Source of the DNA: Ischnura elegans
Taxonomy: Eukaryota; Arthropoda; Insecta; Odonata; Coenagrionidae
Assembly (NCBI RefSeq): GCF_921293095.1
Contig: NC_060253.1
Location: 73,507,992 to 73,571,991 of the forward strand
Reading direction: 5' to 3'
Length of the DNA: 64,000 nt
Shown: positions 22,276 to 34,053 of the stretch, piece by piece
Numbering within the stretch: position 1 is the stretch's first letter
Layout: every line of letters begins with the position of its first letter
Notes under the pieces: model-generated
What the model was told of the DNA's origin: nothing
The model's database searches: none
What the model saw: only the letters and a program-made list of their open reading frames with translations
Made by a program: the position numbers and the translations under genes

Positions 22276-23599
22276 AATAAAAAGAATTAAATTTGAGAGA
22301 TTACGATGTTTTCCGTCTATACACGTATTACGGGGAACAAGACCGTATCTACTCCTTTATCGCGATCACCATTGGATCCATGGAAAGGAGAAACTAGACA
22401 AATTCTACAGTTATTTGAACGGTATAAATCCCCAGATCAAGTTAACGAAATGGCAACCGTCGTGAAAGTAAAAGTTTTTTATACATAAACTTATCATAAT
22501 AGCAATAAATATGCAAGAGGAAAACAATAACAATATTGACAGCGATACCGGCCTCAGCGTAGGTCACGCATGGCAATACTTCTTACTCACCAAAAGACCT
22601 CCCTTTACCACGTGACGAACAAAAAATATGAGCATGAATGAAAAAGTCCTGCCTTGCTAGATTCTCTTCAAATGAAAGCGACCACTATCTGTCGGGAAAC
22701 GATGGAGCCATCAAATCAGTGACACAGGGACACAAGCAAATAGTTTAAATATAATGGCGCAAACAACCTTGAAATTTTTAACGAAGATGCAAGTGATGTT
22801 TTGATATAAGATAGCCTGACAAATCTTCTGGGGTAATGCAAATCTTATATAACAGTATCTTATAAAGTATATAATCTTAAACAGTAGACAACGATACTGA
22901 AGATGTGTTAAACCTTCACGGTGAATGTGAGGAAAAATGTTCCTGTTAAATCAAACAAATTGTTAGCACTCGCCTCAGCTTCGTCGACAGAAACTCAAGG
23001 ACACTAATTTCCAGGTTTCTATCACTGAGGAGTGTATGTAGGTACAATGAAATTATATAAGAGAGAAGAATTTTGTATCCCGATGAGACTGCTCTCAGTA
23101 CTGAATCATCTCCCATCTGAAAGTGACTGGCGAAACCTCAAAAACCCCGCTACTGCGATCCTCATGCCTCGTCCTCATCTTCGGAAGCAAAAATTTTTTT
23201 TTACGACTTGCTAATTATTTCATTCGGTAAGTATGCGATTATAATGGCTGCTTCTCAACAGTTCGTTATTTCGGGAATGAGTTTATCATTTCGTGAAAAT
23301 AAATTACATTATTTCCGGAAACATTTCAAAATACTTCTTCCTCATTGAACTGTGCCGACTGCTTTCTAAATAAAGAGCTCTACATATAATACCAACTTCC
23401 ATGACTTAGCATTTTAAATTCCGGTGGTTATAAGAACCCATAGAAACGATTTGCTACACACACTAAAAATTCATAAAATCTCCATTTTTTAAATTGGTAA
23501 AATATGCGTGAATACAGGGGAATTTCATGATTGCGTGTATGGATTAATTTAAATTTCAGACAAATCAATGTGCTTTTCAGTAAGGTTAATATACCTACA
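22276..23599. other. No gene recognised
   Basis: About 1.3 kb of AT-rich sequence. The longest frame continues out of the LINE relic and has no domain. No repeat shared with the window was seen. Confidence 0.4.
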
Positions 23600-23800
23600 A
23601 GAATTTCCATAATAAAAAACTCCCCTGGACCGGGAATGGAACCACGGACCCTTGGCTTGCCGGGCCACTGCGCAGACCACTACGCTATCCACGTTCTTTA
23701 ATTCCCACAGCAATTACATTCACGGCAATTACACGGCAATTTTTCTCATGGCAATTTTTGTATGTTTCACCGCCGCACAGTGGGGCCAAATCTATAAAAG
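23600..23800 (-). repeat. tRNA-derived SINE
   Basis: The minus strand carries box A-like TAGCGTAGTGGTCTGCGC and box B-like GGTTCCATTCCC with pol III spacing (about 23620-23690). A body with repeated AATTGCC words follows. The same ATTGCCATGAGAAA and CATGGCAATTT words flank the MITE at 39897-40162, showing another copy of this SINE there. It is not a functional tRNA: the stems do not pair well. Confidence 0.65.
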
Positions 23801-24530
23801 TTGGTCATAATTATAAAAATAAAAGTTTGGGGTTTTGATTTTTCATATCATGATTCGGAAGACACTTATTTGAGCCGCTGAGAAATTAAATTGAAAAGCA
23901 AGTAAGCATGCACCTCTTCGTATAAATCACTGGCAAAGTGACAGGTGCTCTGCGGAGATGCATAGACTCCCTCTCGCTTTGAAATATTTCGATCTTCAAG
24001 ACTACTCTACAGCTACCCAATTGACTCAATTTTAAATTTAAAAAGTAGAATCGATAATACAATGTCAATATATTTGAAATTTTTTTTTCAATAACATTGA
24101 AACAGCATCAAAAATTACTGTTGACATAAATATTAACCAGTAAGTTACACATTTTTTTAAAATCAAAAATACGAACATCATTAAGTTATATAGCAATGCC
24201 CAGCAGCGCTTTTGTATGCAAATATTATTATAGCCACAATTCTCGGCTATGAAAACAAAAAAAAATTGACCGCCCCAACCGCCCTTCGTGAATTATTGAA
24301 GAAATACGTAAGTAACCTCCAACCGTATGGACGCCGAAGCGCGCAGCTCGTTGACACCTTGCATGCAGGAGGGAGCACTTACTTTATAATCAGCGTAACA
24401 AAATGAGTTCTTTCGCAATAAATTGGCGCAAAAAAGACTTAGGACAAAGTATATACAAAGTTGATGCTATAATATCTCGTCCAGTAAAGGACTATATCCC
24501 TAGTGTGGTTTAAGCACGTTACATGCATGG
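23801..24530. other. No gene recognised
   Basis: AT-rich. A short frame near 24212-24406 has an unremarkable composition and I cannot assign it. Confidence 0.35.
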
Positions 24531-25240
24531 ACAGGAATTTTCGAATGCTGTTTGCGAGTGGCTTTCAGAATGGAAGTTAAAACCTGGCAGATCTGCAATA
24601 CAAAATCTAAAGAATTGGTGGAGGAGCCTAAGAAGAGGATACGGGAAGGACTTAAATGGGAGCTTAATTTAATGCTTTACTAGCCAAAGAAGGTGTATGG
24701 TTGTAGTAATGACGGCAACACAGCTCGAGAACTCTGAAATTTCTGCCAATATAACCGGCCTCAATTCAAAGAATTCATACTGCTTTACAAGTTCAGTCTT
24801 CTGGCTTTAGAATAAATATATATATCTGCGAATAATATTCCATCAGAACAGCACGGCTGTTGTTGAGTTATATCCCTGGTTCTGTATGCCAACAATTTTT
24901 ACCCTAAATACTATTGCACGAAAGGGATGACATACAAAATTCATTATTACCAATGGGACAAATGTCAGAGGAAGCACAGGAAGCGTACAACAAATTGTTG
25001 AGGAAATTCAAGCAAGATTTTACCATTAAGTGCTCGAGGAAAAAAACTGTAGTGGACTTGTTCGTGAGAATGATCTTACATTTCAACTTGTTTATTGTAA
25101 GTCAGATTGTGATGCGGTCCAAGTCATCGAAAGTTTTATGTTCCGAGGCCATGAATATTTTGTATTAATCTTATCTGACAGAATCAGTATCTTCATCGGA
25201 ATCGGAAGATGATTCTTTCGATGGAACGGAGTCTGATTGA
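24531..25240 (+). pseudogene. Remnant of a mobile-element-type protein seen in many arthropod genomes
   Basis: Near 24850 the plus strand reads VELYPWFCMPT. A short gap later (24920 on) it reads IQNSLLPMGQMSEEAQEA, then a K-x-x-x-K-x-C-S-R-K segment and a D-L-F-V-R-M-I-L stretch. The C-terminus is an acidic serine-rich tail (SVSSSESEDDSFDGTESD, about 25187-25240) in another frame. From memory, proteins with an LPIG-x-x-SEEAQEA-R-N core and such a tail are common, multi-copy and unclassified in arthropods. An upstream stretch near 24525-24670 (FSNAVCEWLSEWKL) may be part of it. Frameshifts between the blocks show it is decayed. Confidence 0.55.
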
Positions 25241-26035
25241 AATTAGTGTTTACGTTTCTAAGTCTGTGTGCGCGGGTCTGTTCATATTTAACGTAGAAAA
25301 ACTACTATATAATAATGTGATACATAAATGTATTTGTTAACTTTTTATATTTTCATACAAAGATTTTTAAGTTAATTTTTTAGTTTTCATGTAAGATTTA
25401 AAAAAAAGTGGGTTCAGTCATATAATGCAGTTGTGCTTATATAATTCATGGGACGAATCAGAGACGGATTAGGTACACGCGAAGGAGATTTTGAAAATGT
25501 CCTTCTTTTCAAAAAGATGACAACGAGGTAGCACATTGTGTAAAATAATTAATGGCAGGAAAGATAAAACAAAGATGCCTTCTAGCTGAATACAATGCCC
25601 ATACAAAGCAAAAAACTCGAGTTTCAAAAAATGACCCCTCCTTGTTAATAATGTGTGTTTCCAACTACGCAGTTGATTGTCGCCACCGACAGTGATTCCG
25701 TTCAAACCCGGGAAAGAAAAACGTGGCGTTTGAAATAGCTTAACGTAGCTAAATGTCGACGACATTGAGATTTTCTTTCCTGGTATCGCATTCAACAAAC
25801 GTAACATAGCTAATTTATAAAAAAAACAAAATAATCGCGTATAAAATTTTTTATCGTGCACATGACAAATATTACTTGAAATTATGTCCTGTGGGAAGGA
25901 GATGACAGCCGAAGGAAACAAAATTTGAGTGATGAAAAAAGTCCACCCAAGTCTCTCCCGAGATTAAAGGGGACAGATGCGATGTCTGACATGGGTCAGT
26001 GGCGAGAGTATGATCTAAGTTGTTGGAAACCGACA
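25241..26035. other. No gene recognised
   Basis: Contains a 150-residue open frame on the minus strand (25469-25921) with no domain, no acceptor-donor context and a composition expected of read-through AT-rich DNA. I do not call it a gene. Confidence 0.35.
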
Positions 26036-26043
26036 TCGCTTAC

Positions 26044-26338
26044 CAGGGGCGCAGATAGGAATTAAGGCCGGTGGGGGGGATTTAGGCACAACTAATACCG
26101 GGGTGTGTGTGGGTATGGCCACCAGGATAAGCGGTAGGTGCGAGATTAATAAATTGCGGAATTTTAAGATAAATGGTTAAAATGGCGAATTTTATGGCTT
26201 TCTAAGGGATATTTTATTAATCCTTACACTATTGTATTATTAACATCAATCAAATTCAGTAAAATGGATTAAAATAAAAATTTCTTGGAGCTCTGGGGGG
26301 GTTTATCCCCCAAACCCCCCCCCCTCGCTGCGCCGCTG
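26044..26338 (+). mobile_element. hAT-type MITE, family A copy 4, perfect 8-bp target duplication
   Basis: Left terminus CAGGGGCGCAGATAGG; right terminus inverted CAGCGGCGCAGCGAGG. Octamer TCGCTTAC lies immediately on both sides (26036-26043 and 26339-26346). This is the cleanest copy and defines the family as hAT-like: 295 bases, TIRs of about 16 bases with G/C runs inside, AT-rich core, no open frame. Confidence 0.95.
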
Positions 26339-26346
26339 TCGCTTAC

Positions 26347-28885
26347 AGACATTTGGGAAGTGAAAGGAGGGGGGCGGGTGGAGAAGGGGGAAGTGAGCCC
26401 ATGGCAAGCAGAATGACATACTTAAGCCCTAGGAGTAGTACCTAAAGGAGGAATTTGTAGCCGAAATGGGCCATTCGATTCGTAAAGGAGCTGAAGTATC
26501 CTACACTATCCCGCCTTCCGTGGATCAGCTCCGCCAAAGAAAGGACCAAGATGACTACATGCAGGACGCCCCAGTCCTTCCCGTGGAAGCTTGATTTTTG
26601 TTACCATTTTGGGCGCATTTTAATTGGTTTTTCTCAAATTTCCGTTCCGTGGCGCTGAGTGCAGAGCGATTCATGGAATCCCAATATTCACAACATAGCA
26701 GTGCTGTTGTTGGGAAAAAAATTTAGCGGTACTCACCAAAAATTGCCAACGGCTGAACATGTATTATACATCCGGCCGCGATTGAAATCTCAGACTCCAA
26801 CTCTTACATTAGTTCCAAGTTGTGCCACGAGATAAATCTGAGCAAGTAAATAATCATTTCCGAGTTTTCTTTCTGAAATCCATTGGACAATTTACAGAAG
26901 GCCTATTTTATTACAGATTTAAAAAGGTAGTTTAACCGGTACGCTTATAACGAGTTTGGATTTTAGGGGGTACGCCGTACCGGCCCATACCGACCCAACT
27001 ACAGCACTCCAACATAGTACTGGTAATCGCGGAGAATAGAATTCGATAAGAAATTAATTCTATATATAACACCATAAGGAAGAAAAATTTCTGCAACCTG
27101 CCTTAATTTTTTCTCAATTCTACGTGATATTCGGATCGTTCTTCACGTGAGAGGCGCTGGTGGCAACTTCATTAAACCCATTTGAATGCGCAATGGGCGA
27201 CAACGCCAATAGAGGCCAACTACAGAATCGTCTAATGCAATATTCGTGGAAGGGACAACTCCCCCTTCATAACACACTGCTGCGAATGCACTGAAGCATT
27301 CTAATTAATGGAAAGCATATGACTATAATTAATTTCAAATTTGGCAACAAAAAACTTGATCAAGAGCCAATATACACCAGTTTTTATGAAGTAGGCTCAT
27401 CTAGTCCAGATATCAGCTGCGCTGTGCCGTAAGCTTTTGATTGGGCTGTAATGAGACTAATCTGCCCGTGACCCCTGAAAGCCTGCTGCCACTACTCTGC
27501 TATCACATATCTTACCTTTGCACTCTGGTACACGACGTTCTTCACGTTTCCGGTGTTCTCGTGTTCCAGACCATTGCCGTGTCCATTTCAGGTCACCTAG
27601 ATAGTCCGCCTTTAGCCGATGACTGGCATTTCAATTCGTTTTGCTCTAGCACACCTCACTGATTGAAGTCTCCTGTCTTCCTCTTCCATTGCGCTTGAAC
27701 AACAGAAGAAGAATATGGTCAGCTGCAAGCTTTTTATACCTCGCGGAGGATCGAGTATCCCCTCCTTTTTCTGGATTGAGACGCCCACCTGACTTACCAA
27801 AAAATTGCAAAGTCAACTAGGGCGTTGAGAAAGGATGATATTGTCCTCCACTTATTCGTGAATTAGGGAACCCGGCATTGAAAAGTCAGACAGCTTGTCA
27901 TTTTGACGTACGAAATAAAAGCTAATGACGTCAAAATACTCATTTTATACATGAAGGGAAGTAATTGTATTCACACATCAAAAGACTCAATTTTTGGCCG
28001 GCCAAAAGTTTTAAAGGCAGAGGGTGGGATTCCATCTCAAAAGCATTGAGCGAATGACGCATTGCTATCAGTTGTTGCTGCGTGTTGAATTAAAGTGGAG
28101 AATGGGGCAGAGGATAAAAGGGATGCTGAAATGGGCTGGATTTAAGAACAGTAGCAGCGATTCAGAATCAAATTGGGGGAGGGGTCATGACCTGGGTCCA
28201 GAGAGTATGGAATACCCCACGGGAGAGAGGGGGCTTCTACCGAGTAGAATATTTTGAAATACCCATTTTTCATGCATTTTGGAGCCTAAAATTAAATTTT
28301 TATTCTTAATATCACATGAAGTTGAATATTTTTTTAGCCATTTAAGGCTATAAAAACTATTAAAATATTAGATATTTAAATTTTTGATAAAATTTGTGTG
28401 GGGGGGGTCATGACCCTTGTGAGCGTCTCCTTGAATCCACCTCCGCGCTTTAGGAATACAGGAGGGAACGCTAGCCCAAGTGGCATTGACGGATTAAAAG
28501 GACTTAATTTCAGGAAAAGTAGAAATAAAGGTGGCTCTCGGATGAAAGTTTTTTTTATTTACCAGCTTTACAACGCTCAAGATAAGTGATGTATATATAT
28601 AAACCCGGAATAGAATTCCAACCTTTTACGCATTAGCGTTGCGAGTAATTGCATACCAATAAAGGCGCCGTGCTTTTCCCTTGGGCAACAACCTTGTCGC
28701 GGTGGAAAGGCTTGCGAGTTCCTATGACCCCTACAGCTGCACTGGCGGGATAAATTATAAATTATTCCCGGTAGGGCCACCCATACCAGATAGGTCAAAG
28801 GTGTAAAGCAACGCGAGCGAGTAATGTGAGACTAAAGATAAAGGTGGGTGGGGAAAAACTTAGTCCGGCAGTTAGAGCAATACGG
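26347..28885. other. No gene recognised; minor repeats
   Basis: About 2.5 kb without a gene. The stretch near 26640-26690 (AAATTTCCGTTCCGTGGCG) recurs in diverged form near 32105-32150. Around 28180 and 28408 the words GGGGTCATGACC flank an AT-rich core, a MITE-like arrangement. A GC-richer stretch at 27440-27670 has an open frame with no recognisable domain. Confidence 0.35.
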
Positions 28886-29555
28886 TAGTTTCTTTCATCA
28901 AAGAAAACGAAAGGCATTGATTGGGATTCGTTACCCACCAGTAGTGTATTCATAATAAACAAATTATTTGGTTTTAGAAATACCACTTTAGATTGATGTT
29001 AATGGTCAATTTTAACCTCATTTGGAGAAGGCCAGATTGGCGCCCATGCGATTGCGCTCCACGTGATGTCACAGGGACCTAGATGACGATGGACGACACG
29101 ACCATCGAAACGTCGGCAGAGATGGAGAACCTCATACGGTGGGAAACCCGAAACAACTTCAACATCATCATAGGCCGGGATAACCTCAGATCTACCTTTC
29201 CTTCGTTTGATTGGGAATTAATAATCCTTATTTAAGCAAAGCGCTACCTGCTAGCAGGGTAATCTACGCTACCGCCATGCTCGGCAGCAAGCAGCCTGCA
29301 TCGTAAGCGCGTTTATAGCCTCGCACCCAGGTGTCCTCACACAGCAGCAGCAAAACGTCACACGGGCTTTTCCCAGCATTCATACCTAGCCGTCACGTTT
29401 TCGCGTGTTTGTAAACGTTCACTTTTCATTTAATCATGAAAAATAGATATCGTCATTAAAAAATCTAAAAGCGTGAAATATGTACTCTAGGAGTAATAAT
29501 CTTTCGATTCAGGCAATAAAAAACATAATAGGAAACCATCCTATTCAACTCTTTA
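28886..29555 (+). repeat. 650-bp interspersed repeat, family E copy 2, with replaced middle
   Basis: Colinear with 20646-21272 at both ends, but the middle 120 bases after GGGACCTAG are replaced by a different 110-base sequence (29085-29197). An additional 35-40 bases follow GCTAGCAG. Confidence 0.88.
29085..29197 (+). mobile_element. Penelope-like or related terminal segment with hammerhead-like core
   Basis: Contains GATGACGATGG, nine bases, then CCATCGAAACGTCGGC. The two arms GATGG and CCATC can pair, leaving GATGA on one side and GAAAC-GTC on the other, the layout of a hammerhead ribozyme core as reported for Penelope-like elements. The CUGAUGA box is degenerate (UAGAUGA), so it is probably inactive. 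The following CATACGGTGGGAAACCCG also looks repeat-derived. Confidence 0.4.
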
Positions 29556-29559
29556 GGCA

Positions 29560-29965
29560 GCACCTTAGAGGCAAACGGATACAATAGTGAGGACATCAGG
29601 AAGAGAATTGCCTCAGAAAAGGAGGTTTTCATGAACAGGAGGTAGCTTATGATAGGATCATTCTGAAAGAGTTTAAAGTAGAGGTTAGAGAAAAGTCTGA
29701 TCTGAAGTGCAGCGCTTTACGGTGCGGAAACGTGGACACGAAGGAAGGAGGACAAGAGACGACTGGAGGCATTTGATATGTAGGAGTGGCGAAGAATAGA
29801 GAAGGTGATATGGACGGAGAGGAGGAGGTACGACGAAGTTCTGGACATGGTGGGTGAGGAGAGGCAGCTTTTAGATGAGGTACGGAGGATACAGAAGGTA
29901 TGGATAGAGGGAGTACTTGGAGAGGGAGGCTGCCAGAATTCTTCCTAAGTACTCCATGGAAACCT
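29560..29965 (+). pseudogene. RTE-like LINE reverse transcriptase C-terminal relic
   Basis: Plus-strand blocks, with stops and frameshifts: EDIRKRIASEKEVF; a SAALYGAETWTRRKEDKRR segment; LEAFDM, then WRRIEKVIWTERRRYDEVL; and MVGEERQLLDEVRRIQK. These are in the order of the C-terminal part of RTE-type endonuclease/reverse transcriptases. It begins directly after family E copy 2. Confidence 0.8.
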
Positions 29966-30475
29966 ACCTTAATCTTTATCTTCCTTGCGGTACCAAAAGA
30001 GACCACCTAATGTTTTCGTTTATGGCCTTGCGGTCCCTTTCGTGACCACTGAGACACACTTCGTTTAAAATCGACTGAAAATGAGTTTCGTCGATCGAGA
30101 GTTAACTGGAGAGCTGTTTATATTTTAAACCTAGGCCATTTAAATGCTCGGCCATGCTGTGATACATCTGGGATTTAAAGCCGCCCTTGAAATGTTAATT
30201 GGTAGAATATTTTAATAAAGGCGTCGAGGAAAGTATGAATCACCCCAAAAAAATGTTGTCCTCATGATGAAATGTACTTGTATTTTTATGTTCTTTGGAA
30301 GTTTGTCCCAGAAGAAAAAAAAGCTTTTCTTCCTTGTTTTTCAAGAAACATATCAAGCTGGGAGTGAGCGCGGTGCACAGTGATCCCATTTTTTAAAAAA
30401 AGCTGGCCAACATTACTTACATATTTATTTATTTCCACACCACTTAAATCATCACCATTTGGCCTTTATAACTGC
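29966..30475. other. No gene recognised
   Basis: No domain, RNA gene or window-shared repeat seen. Confidence 0.35.
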
Positions 30476-30602
30476 ACTTTCACAACATTAAACAATAAAA
30501 CGTACACGAACGTTCATGCCCTGGATAGGGACAACCTAACCAGGCGGGACTCAAACTTGCCACCTTCGATTTAGCAGGCGAAGACGTTACCCCACCGCTG
30601 GA
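30476..30602 (-). repeat. tRNA-derived SINE, same family as 31075
   Basis: Minus-strand reading shows a box A-like GTGGGGTAACGTC segment and box B-like GTTTGAGTCCCGCC. The body GGTTGTCCCTATCCAGGGCAT, GTTCGTGTACGTT parallels the plus-strand copy at 31139-31250. Confidence 0.7.
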
Positions 30603-31074
30603 AAACAATATGAATAATATTTAGATATTTTTATATTTTTGATTCTGCAATTTTTTAGTATTTAAAGAATGTATTTTCAATATTATTATTGACATTTCAG
30701 TTTCCACAGCGACACTATTCCTGACGGGCCTTTCAATAGTTTTCCAAAATAGACACATGGCAAAGCTGATAACGCTTTCGATTTCCGCTCGTTTCAACAC
30801 GGATGTTTAGGTTGGTTGAAGAAAATTCAGTGGAATTACAGAATTTTTTCCTGCCCCTCTATTTTGACTGTCTAAAAATTCTTCTTTGGTGTCCAGCAGG
30901 TATAATACGAGCATCGAGACGTTGTGAGTTGGATTCCGTCATGTTTTTCCTCGAAGCAACACGTTTCTATTACTTGCACGGTTATCTTAATAAGGTTTGA
31001 TTTCCACCCCTACCTGCGTTTCAGTGTAATAGAGGCTACCCAAATGAGTTCCTTGTGGCTTTATGATGTTGTTA
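30603..31074. other. No gene recognised
   Basis: AT-rich spacer between two SINE copies. No signal noted. Confidence 0.3.
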
Positions 31075-31360
31075 ACTTAGGGGCGGTCTGGCCACGTAGG
31101 CTGGTCGGCAATCGCCGATGGCCCTGAGCTTAGCGGCCTCGGTGGCGGCGGGGTTAAGTCCTCGCCTGCCAAACAAGAGGTCGCGGGTTCCAGTCCCGCC
31201 TGGGTAGGTTTCCCCTTTCCAGGGCATGGTTGTTCGTGTACGTTAATTGTTAAAATTGTTGAAAACCCCGATGTAAAATGGCCAATATGAGCTGTATTCG
31301 GTGGCTTGAGAATAAAATTAACTTGGGGGCGGTCTGGCCAGGTCAGCTGGTCAGTACGTC
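31075..31360 (+). repeat. tRNA-derived SINE with repeated head segment
   Basis: A pol III-type head at 31139-31202 contains box A-like GTGGCGGCGGGGTTAAGTCC and a perfectly pairing T-arm, GCGGG-TTCCAGT-CCCGC. The body reads TTTCCAGGGCATGGTTG then GTTCGTGTACGTT. The GGGGCGGTCTGGCCA segment at 31079 is repeated at 31325, and the longer head (GGCTGGTCGGCAATCGCCGA) recurs at 31850. The head resembles a class II (Leu/Ser-type) tRNA but lacks a matching acceptor stem, so it is a SINE and not a tRNA gene. Confidence 0.72.
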
Positions 31361-31429
31361 AAAAGTAGACATTGATTTAAGTATGCCGGAACTGGCCACG
31401 GTGATAACTTTTACGGGAGTCACCAGCAA

Positions 31430-31610
31430 TGCACAAATTGTGCGAAAAATCCACAGAGAAAAAAATCAGTCGCCTTGATAAGGATTCGAACCAGGTTCCC
31501 CGATTTCCGGTAGTGTAGTAAAGTGTAATGTAGTAAAAAAGTAGACATTCCCGAAAAGTGAAATTCTTGATTTACTTCGGAATACTTCCTTTTGAAAATC
31601 CCAGAAAACA
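31430..31610 (-). repeat. tRNA-derived SINE-like fragment
   Basis: The minus strand has box B-like GGTTCGAATCCT near 31485, preceded by an unusual TACATTACACTTTACTACAC stretch. The layout after box B resembles the element at 1590-1795 (a Phe/Leu-rich stretch then a GGTGACTCCCGT body). Confidence 0.5.
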
Positions 31611-31837
31611 TTTATTTTAACTTTAAAAGGTAATGAGGTTTATTTATTTTGCTGTTATCACTCATTTTCTGCAGAGAAATTCGGCAAGAGAGAAATCATG
31701 AGAGAGTACGATAGATTAATCAGACTAATTCAAAAGCGGCTCCTTATCGTTAAGTCTTGCCTTCTACCAAATATCCGATGCTTTGATAGGGTATGCTGGT
31801 ATTGAAGGCGTTTCGGGGTACTAGTCGTTCTCAAGGG

Positions 31838-31895
31838 CAGTATGGCCATGTCGGCTGGTCGGCAATCGCCGATGGCCCTGAGCTTAGGGCCCTCC
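31838..31895 (+). repeat. SINE head fragment
   Basis: Repeats the segment GGCTGGTCGGCAATCGCCGA and GGCCCTGAGCTTAG of the SINE at 31075, without the box B part. Confidence 0.65.
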
Positions 31896-33687
31896 ACAAC
31901 GCTCGCGTCTATCGTGAAGCGTGTATGAAAGGTGTAATGAATAAAAAGACTCAGCTTACTTGAACCAAAGTTTTATCGCAATTGTATAATTCTAAGTTTT
32001 CATTAGCTGCTTTTCTCTGTATGAATACTTAGAGTAAAAAGATTATGCAAAAAATTAAAATGCCAGAAGATATTATTATATCTTCTGAAGTTCGGTCGCT
32101 TTTAAATGTTTCCTAAAATTTCCGCTGCGTGGCAATGAGTGTAAAGCGATCCATTTGTTTGAAATATTTTGCAATAATACTTGCAATTTCGTGGGATAGC
32201 TTTGGAAAGATATGACTTTGATAGATGACATCATCACTTAAACAAACTTCGGGTAACAGGTCTGATTATGGCTAATCCCTGAAATTCGGGTCGCTTTGCC
32301 CATCGGCAGCGCGAAATGCGAGTTTTGTTATCCGATTTAAATTCGCGGTGGGTGATGAAACATCCAGAGGAAAACTTGAGAATCCTCAATTGTAATATTC
32401 GTGGTTGCGTACTTGGCCACATTTTCCCGCTCACTTGTAACACATTCTCTTGCGGAGAAACGACCAATTTTTTCTCTTTACTCTTGAAATAATGCCTTTG
32501 AATATTTTTGGCGGCAGGTATGATGAGGCTTAGTGGTGATATATGCCCAAATTAATTTACATGCATGGGATTAGAGATGCAATGTCCTGAAGAAAAAGTA
32601 TTTTCAGCGGGTGATAAGGTGTTTTGTGAACATACTTGACGCGATCGTACAAGCTTAACAGCAGTGATCCATTCAAACTTTAAATTCATCGTAACTTTGC
32701 GAATCCCACTGATCATAAGATGGTTTCGATAAATTGCTAAACACAATCCTCTCTTCTGCGAACGCGTGAACCTATCATCACTCAACTCACTGAAGACACT
32801 AGCGCGGTAATGTTGACAACATCTTCAGATAAAATATTTTTTATTTAATAAATATATTTTCTTAATATTATTAACATCATTCCAAATAACCTTAAAACAG
32901 CACTGTGTACGAATTGATCAATTTTACCAATATTAATCCATCCCCCCCTGGTTGTTTGTGGAATTATTGAAATCTGTTTATATTAACGTGGTTCTTCAAT
33001 TTAAATATTTCGCCAGCTTAGCAAGGTTTAAAAATTATTTCAGAACACCTATGAACTACTTGATAAAAGCAAGATTGCATACTTTCAAGGGGCATCGGCA
33101 AGTATTGCTTTAAGACGTCGTACCACCCGCTCCGGTTCTACCCCCTAATTTTTACGTCAATATTGACAGGAACATTACAGGAAAATGTAAAATACTTCAC
33201 ATTTTCGCAAAAATCTATTATACATGCCCATTTTTCCTCTTTGGTTCTAAGCGTAGACTTCTTTGCACGTAGCTTCCGTAATTATAGAGATATGAACTCG
33301 AAATAGGGAGGTTTCCCTAAAATTTCGTTGCATAGGTGTTCGTTGCAAAGAGGTTTTACAAATTGCTGAATCACCAATAGAACTTTGATTGATGTTTGAG
33401 GAGCGGATGAAAAGGAGTAGACATTTACCGTCTAAGTGAAGGCAGGGCTCTGAAGAAGAAACATTTTTAATTATTGGAATGATTAAAAATTAACACATTA
33501 GGAACACCTTGCCTAGTGTCAATTTTTCCATGAGGTCGCTCACTCAGACCCGAATTAGCAATTCATTACCAGAATGGAGCGAATGGAAGGGAAGGATAAT
33601 TACAATGAAATGAAAATCTTCTCGATTCAGACACTTTCATAAATTATAAGAAAAAAAGGGCAAAGTTGACGCCACTTTTCATGAGTA
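31896..33687. other. No gene recognised
   Basis: About 1.8 kb with no readable gene. Near 32105-32150 a diverged copy of a short repeat also seen near 26640. The rest is AT-rich. Confidence 0.4.
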
Positions 33688-33695
33688 AGTGACTT

Positions 33696-34045
33696 CAGAC
33701 CCGGAACTAGGGGGTGCAGCAGGGGCACGCGAGTGCCCCGGGCTGCAGATATGAAGGGGGGGGGACAAAACTTGAAAAGTTTATAAAAAGTTATCTCATG
33801 TATTCAATTAAATCGACAATAATTATTAATTTTTAAATTATTGAACAATAATATTAATGAACTTCTTATTAGCAAAAATATCATGGTATGTAACTTCAAC
33901 TACCCCATCTAAAATAAAAAATGGCTTATGGACGTATTTTATTTTAATGGCGGGGAGAGTGTCAGGAGGGAGTGAGGGTGCATCAAGGGAGAGAGGCGGC
34001 AAACTGATCTTTGCCCCACTGACAAGACTCTTACTTCCGGCCCTG
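33696..34045. mobile_element. hAT-type MITE, CCGGAACTAG-ended
   Basis: Left end CAGACCCGGAACTAGGGGG; right end inverted CAGGGCCGGAAGTAAGAG. Flanking octamers AGTGACTT (33688-33695) and AGTGACAT (34046-34053) differ at one base. G-rich tracts lie just inside both ends and the core is AT-rich. Short open frames inside are chance. Confidence 0.87.
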
Positions 34046-34053
34046 AGTGACAT

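Noticed and set aside
25469-25921. 150-codon open frame on the minus strand
   Set aside because: No domain, no flanking splice or promoter context, and composition of chance translation. The longest frame in its region but not supported as a gene.
31139-31202. Functional Leu/Ser-type tRNA gene
   Set aside because: Perfect T-arm but no acceptor stem, and a second copy of the same body lies 0.6 kb away; tRNA-derived SINE.
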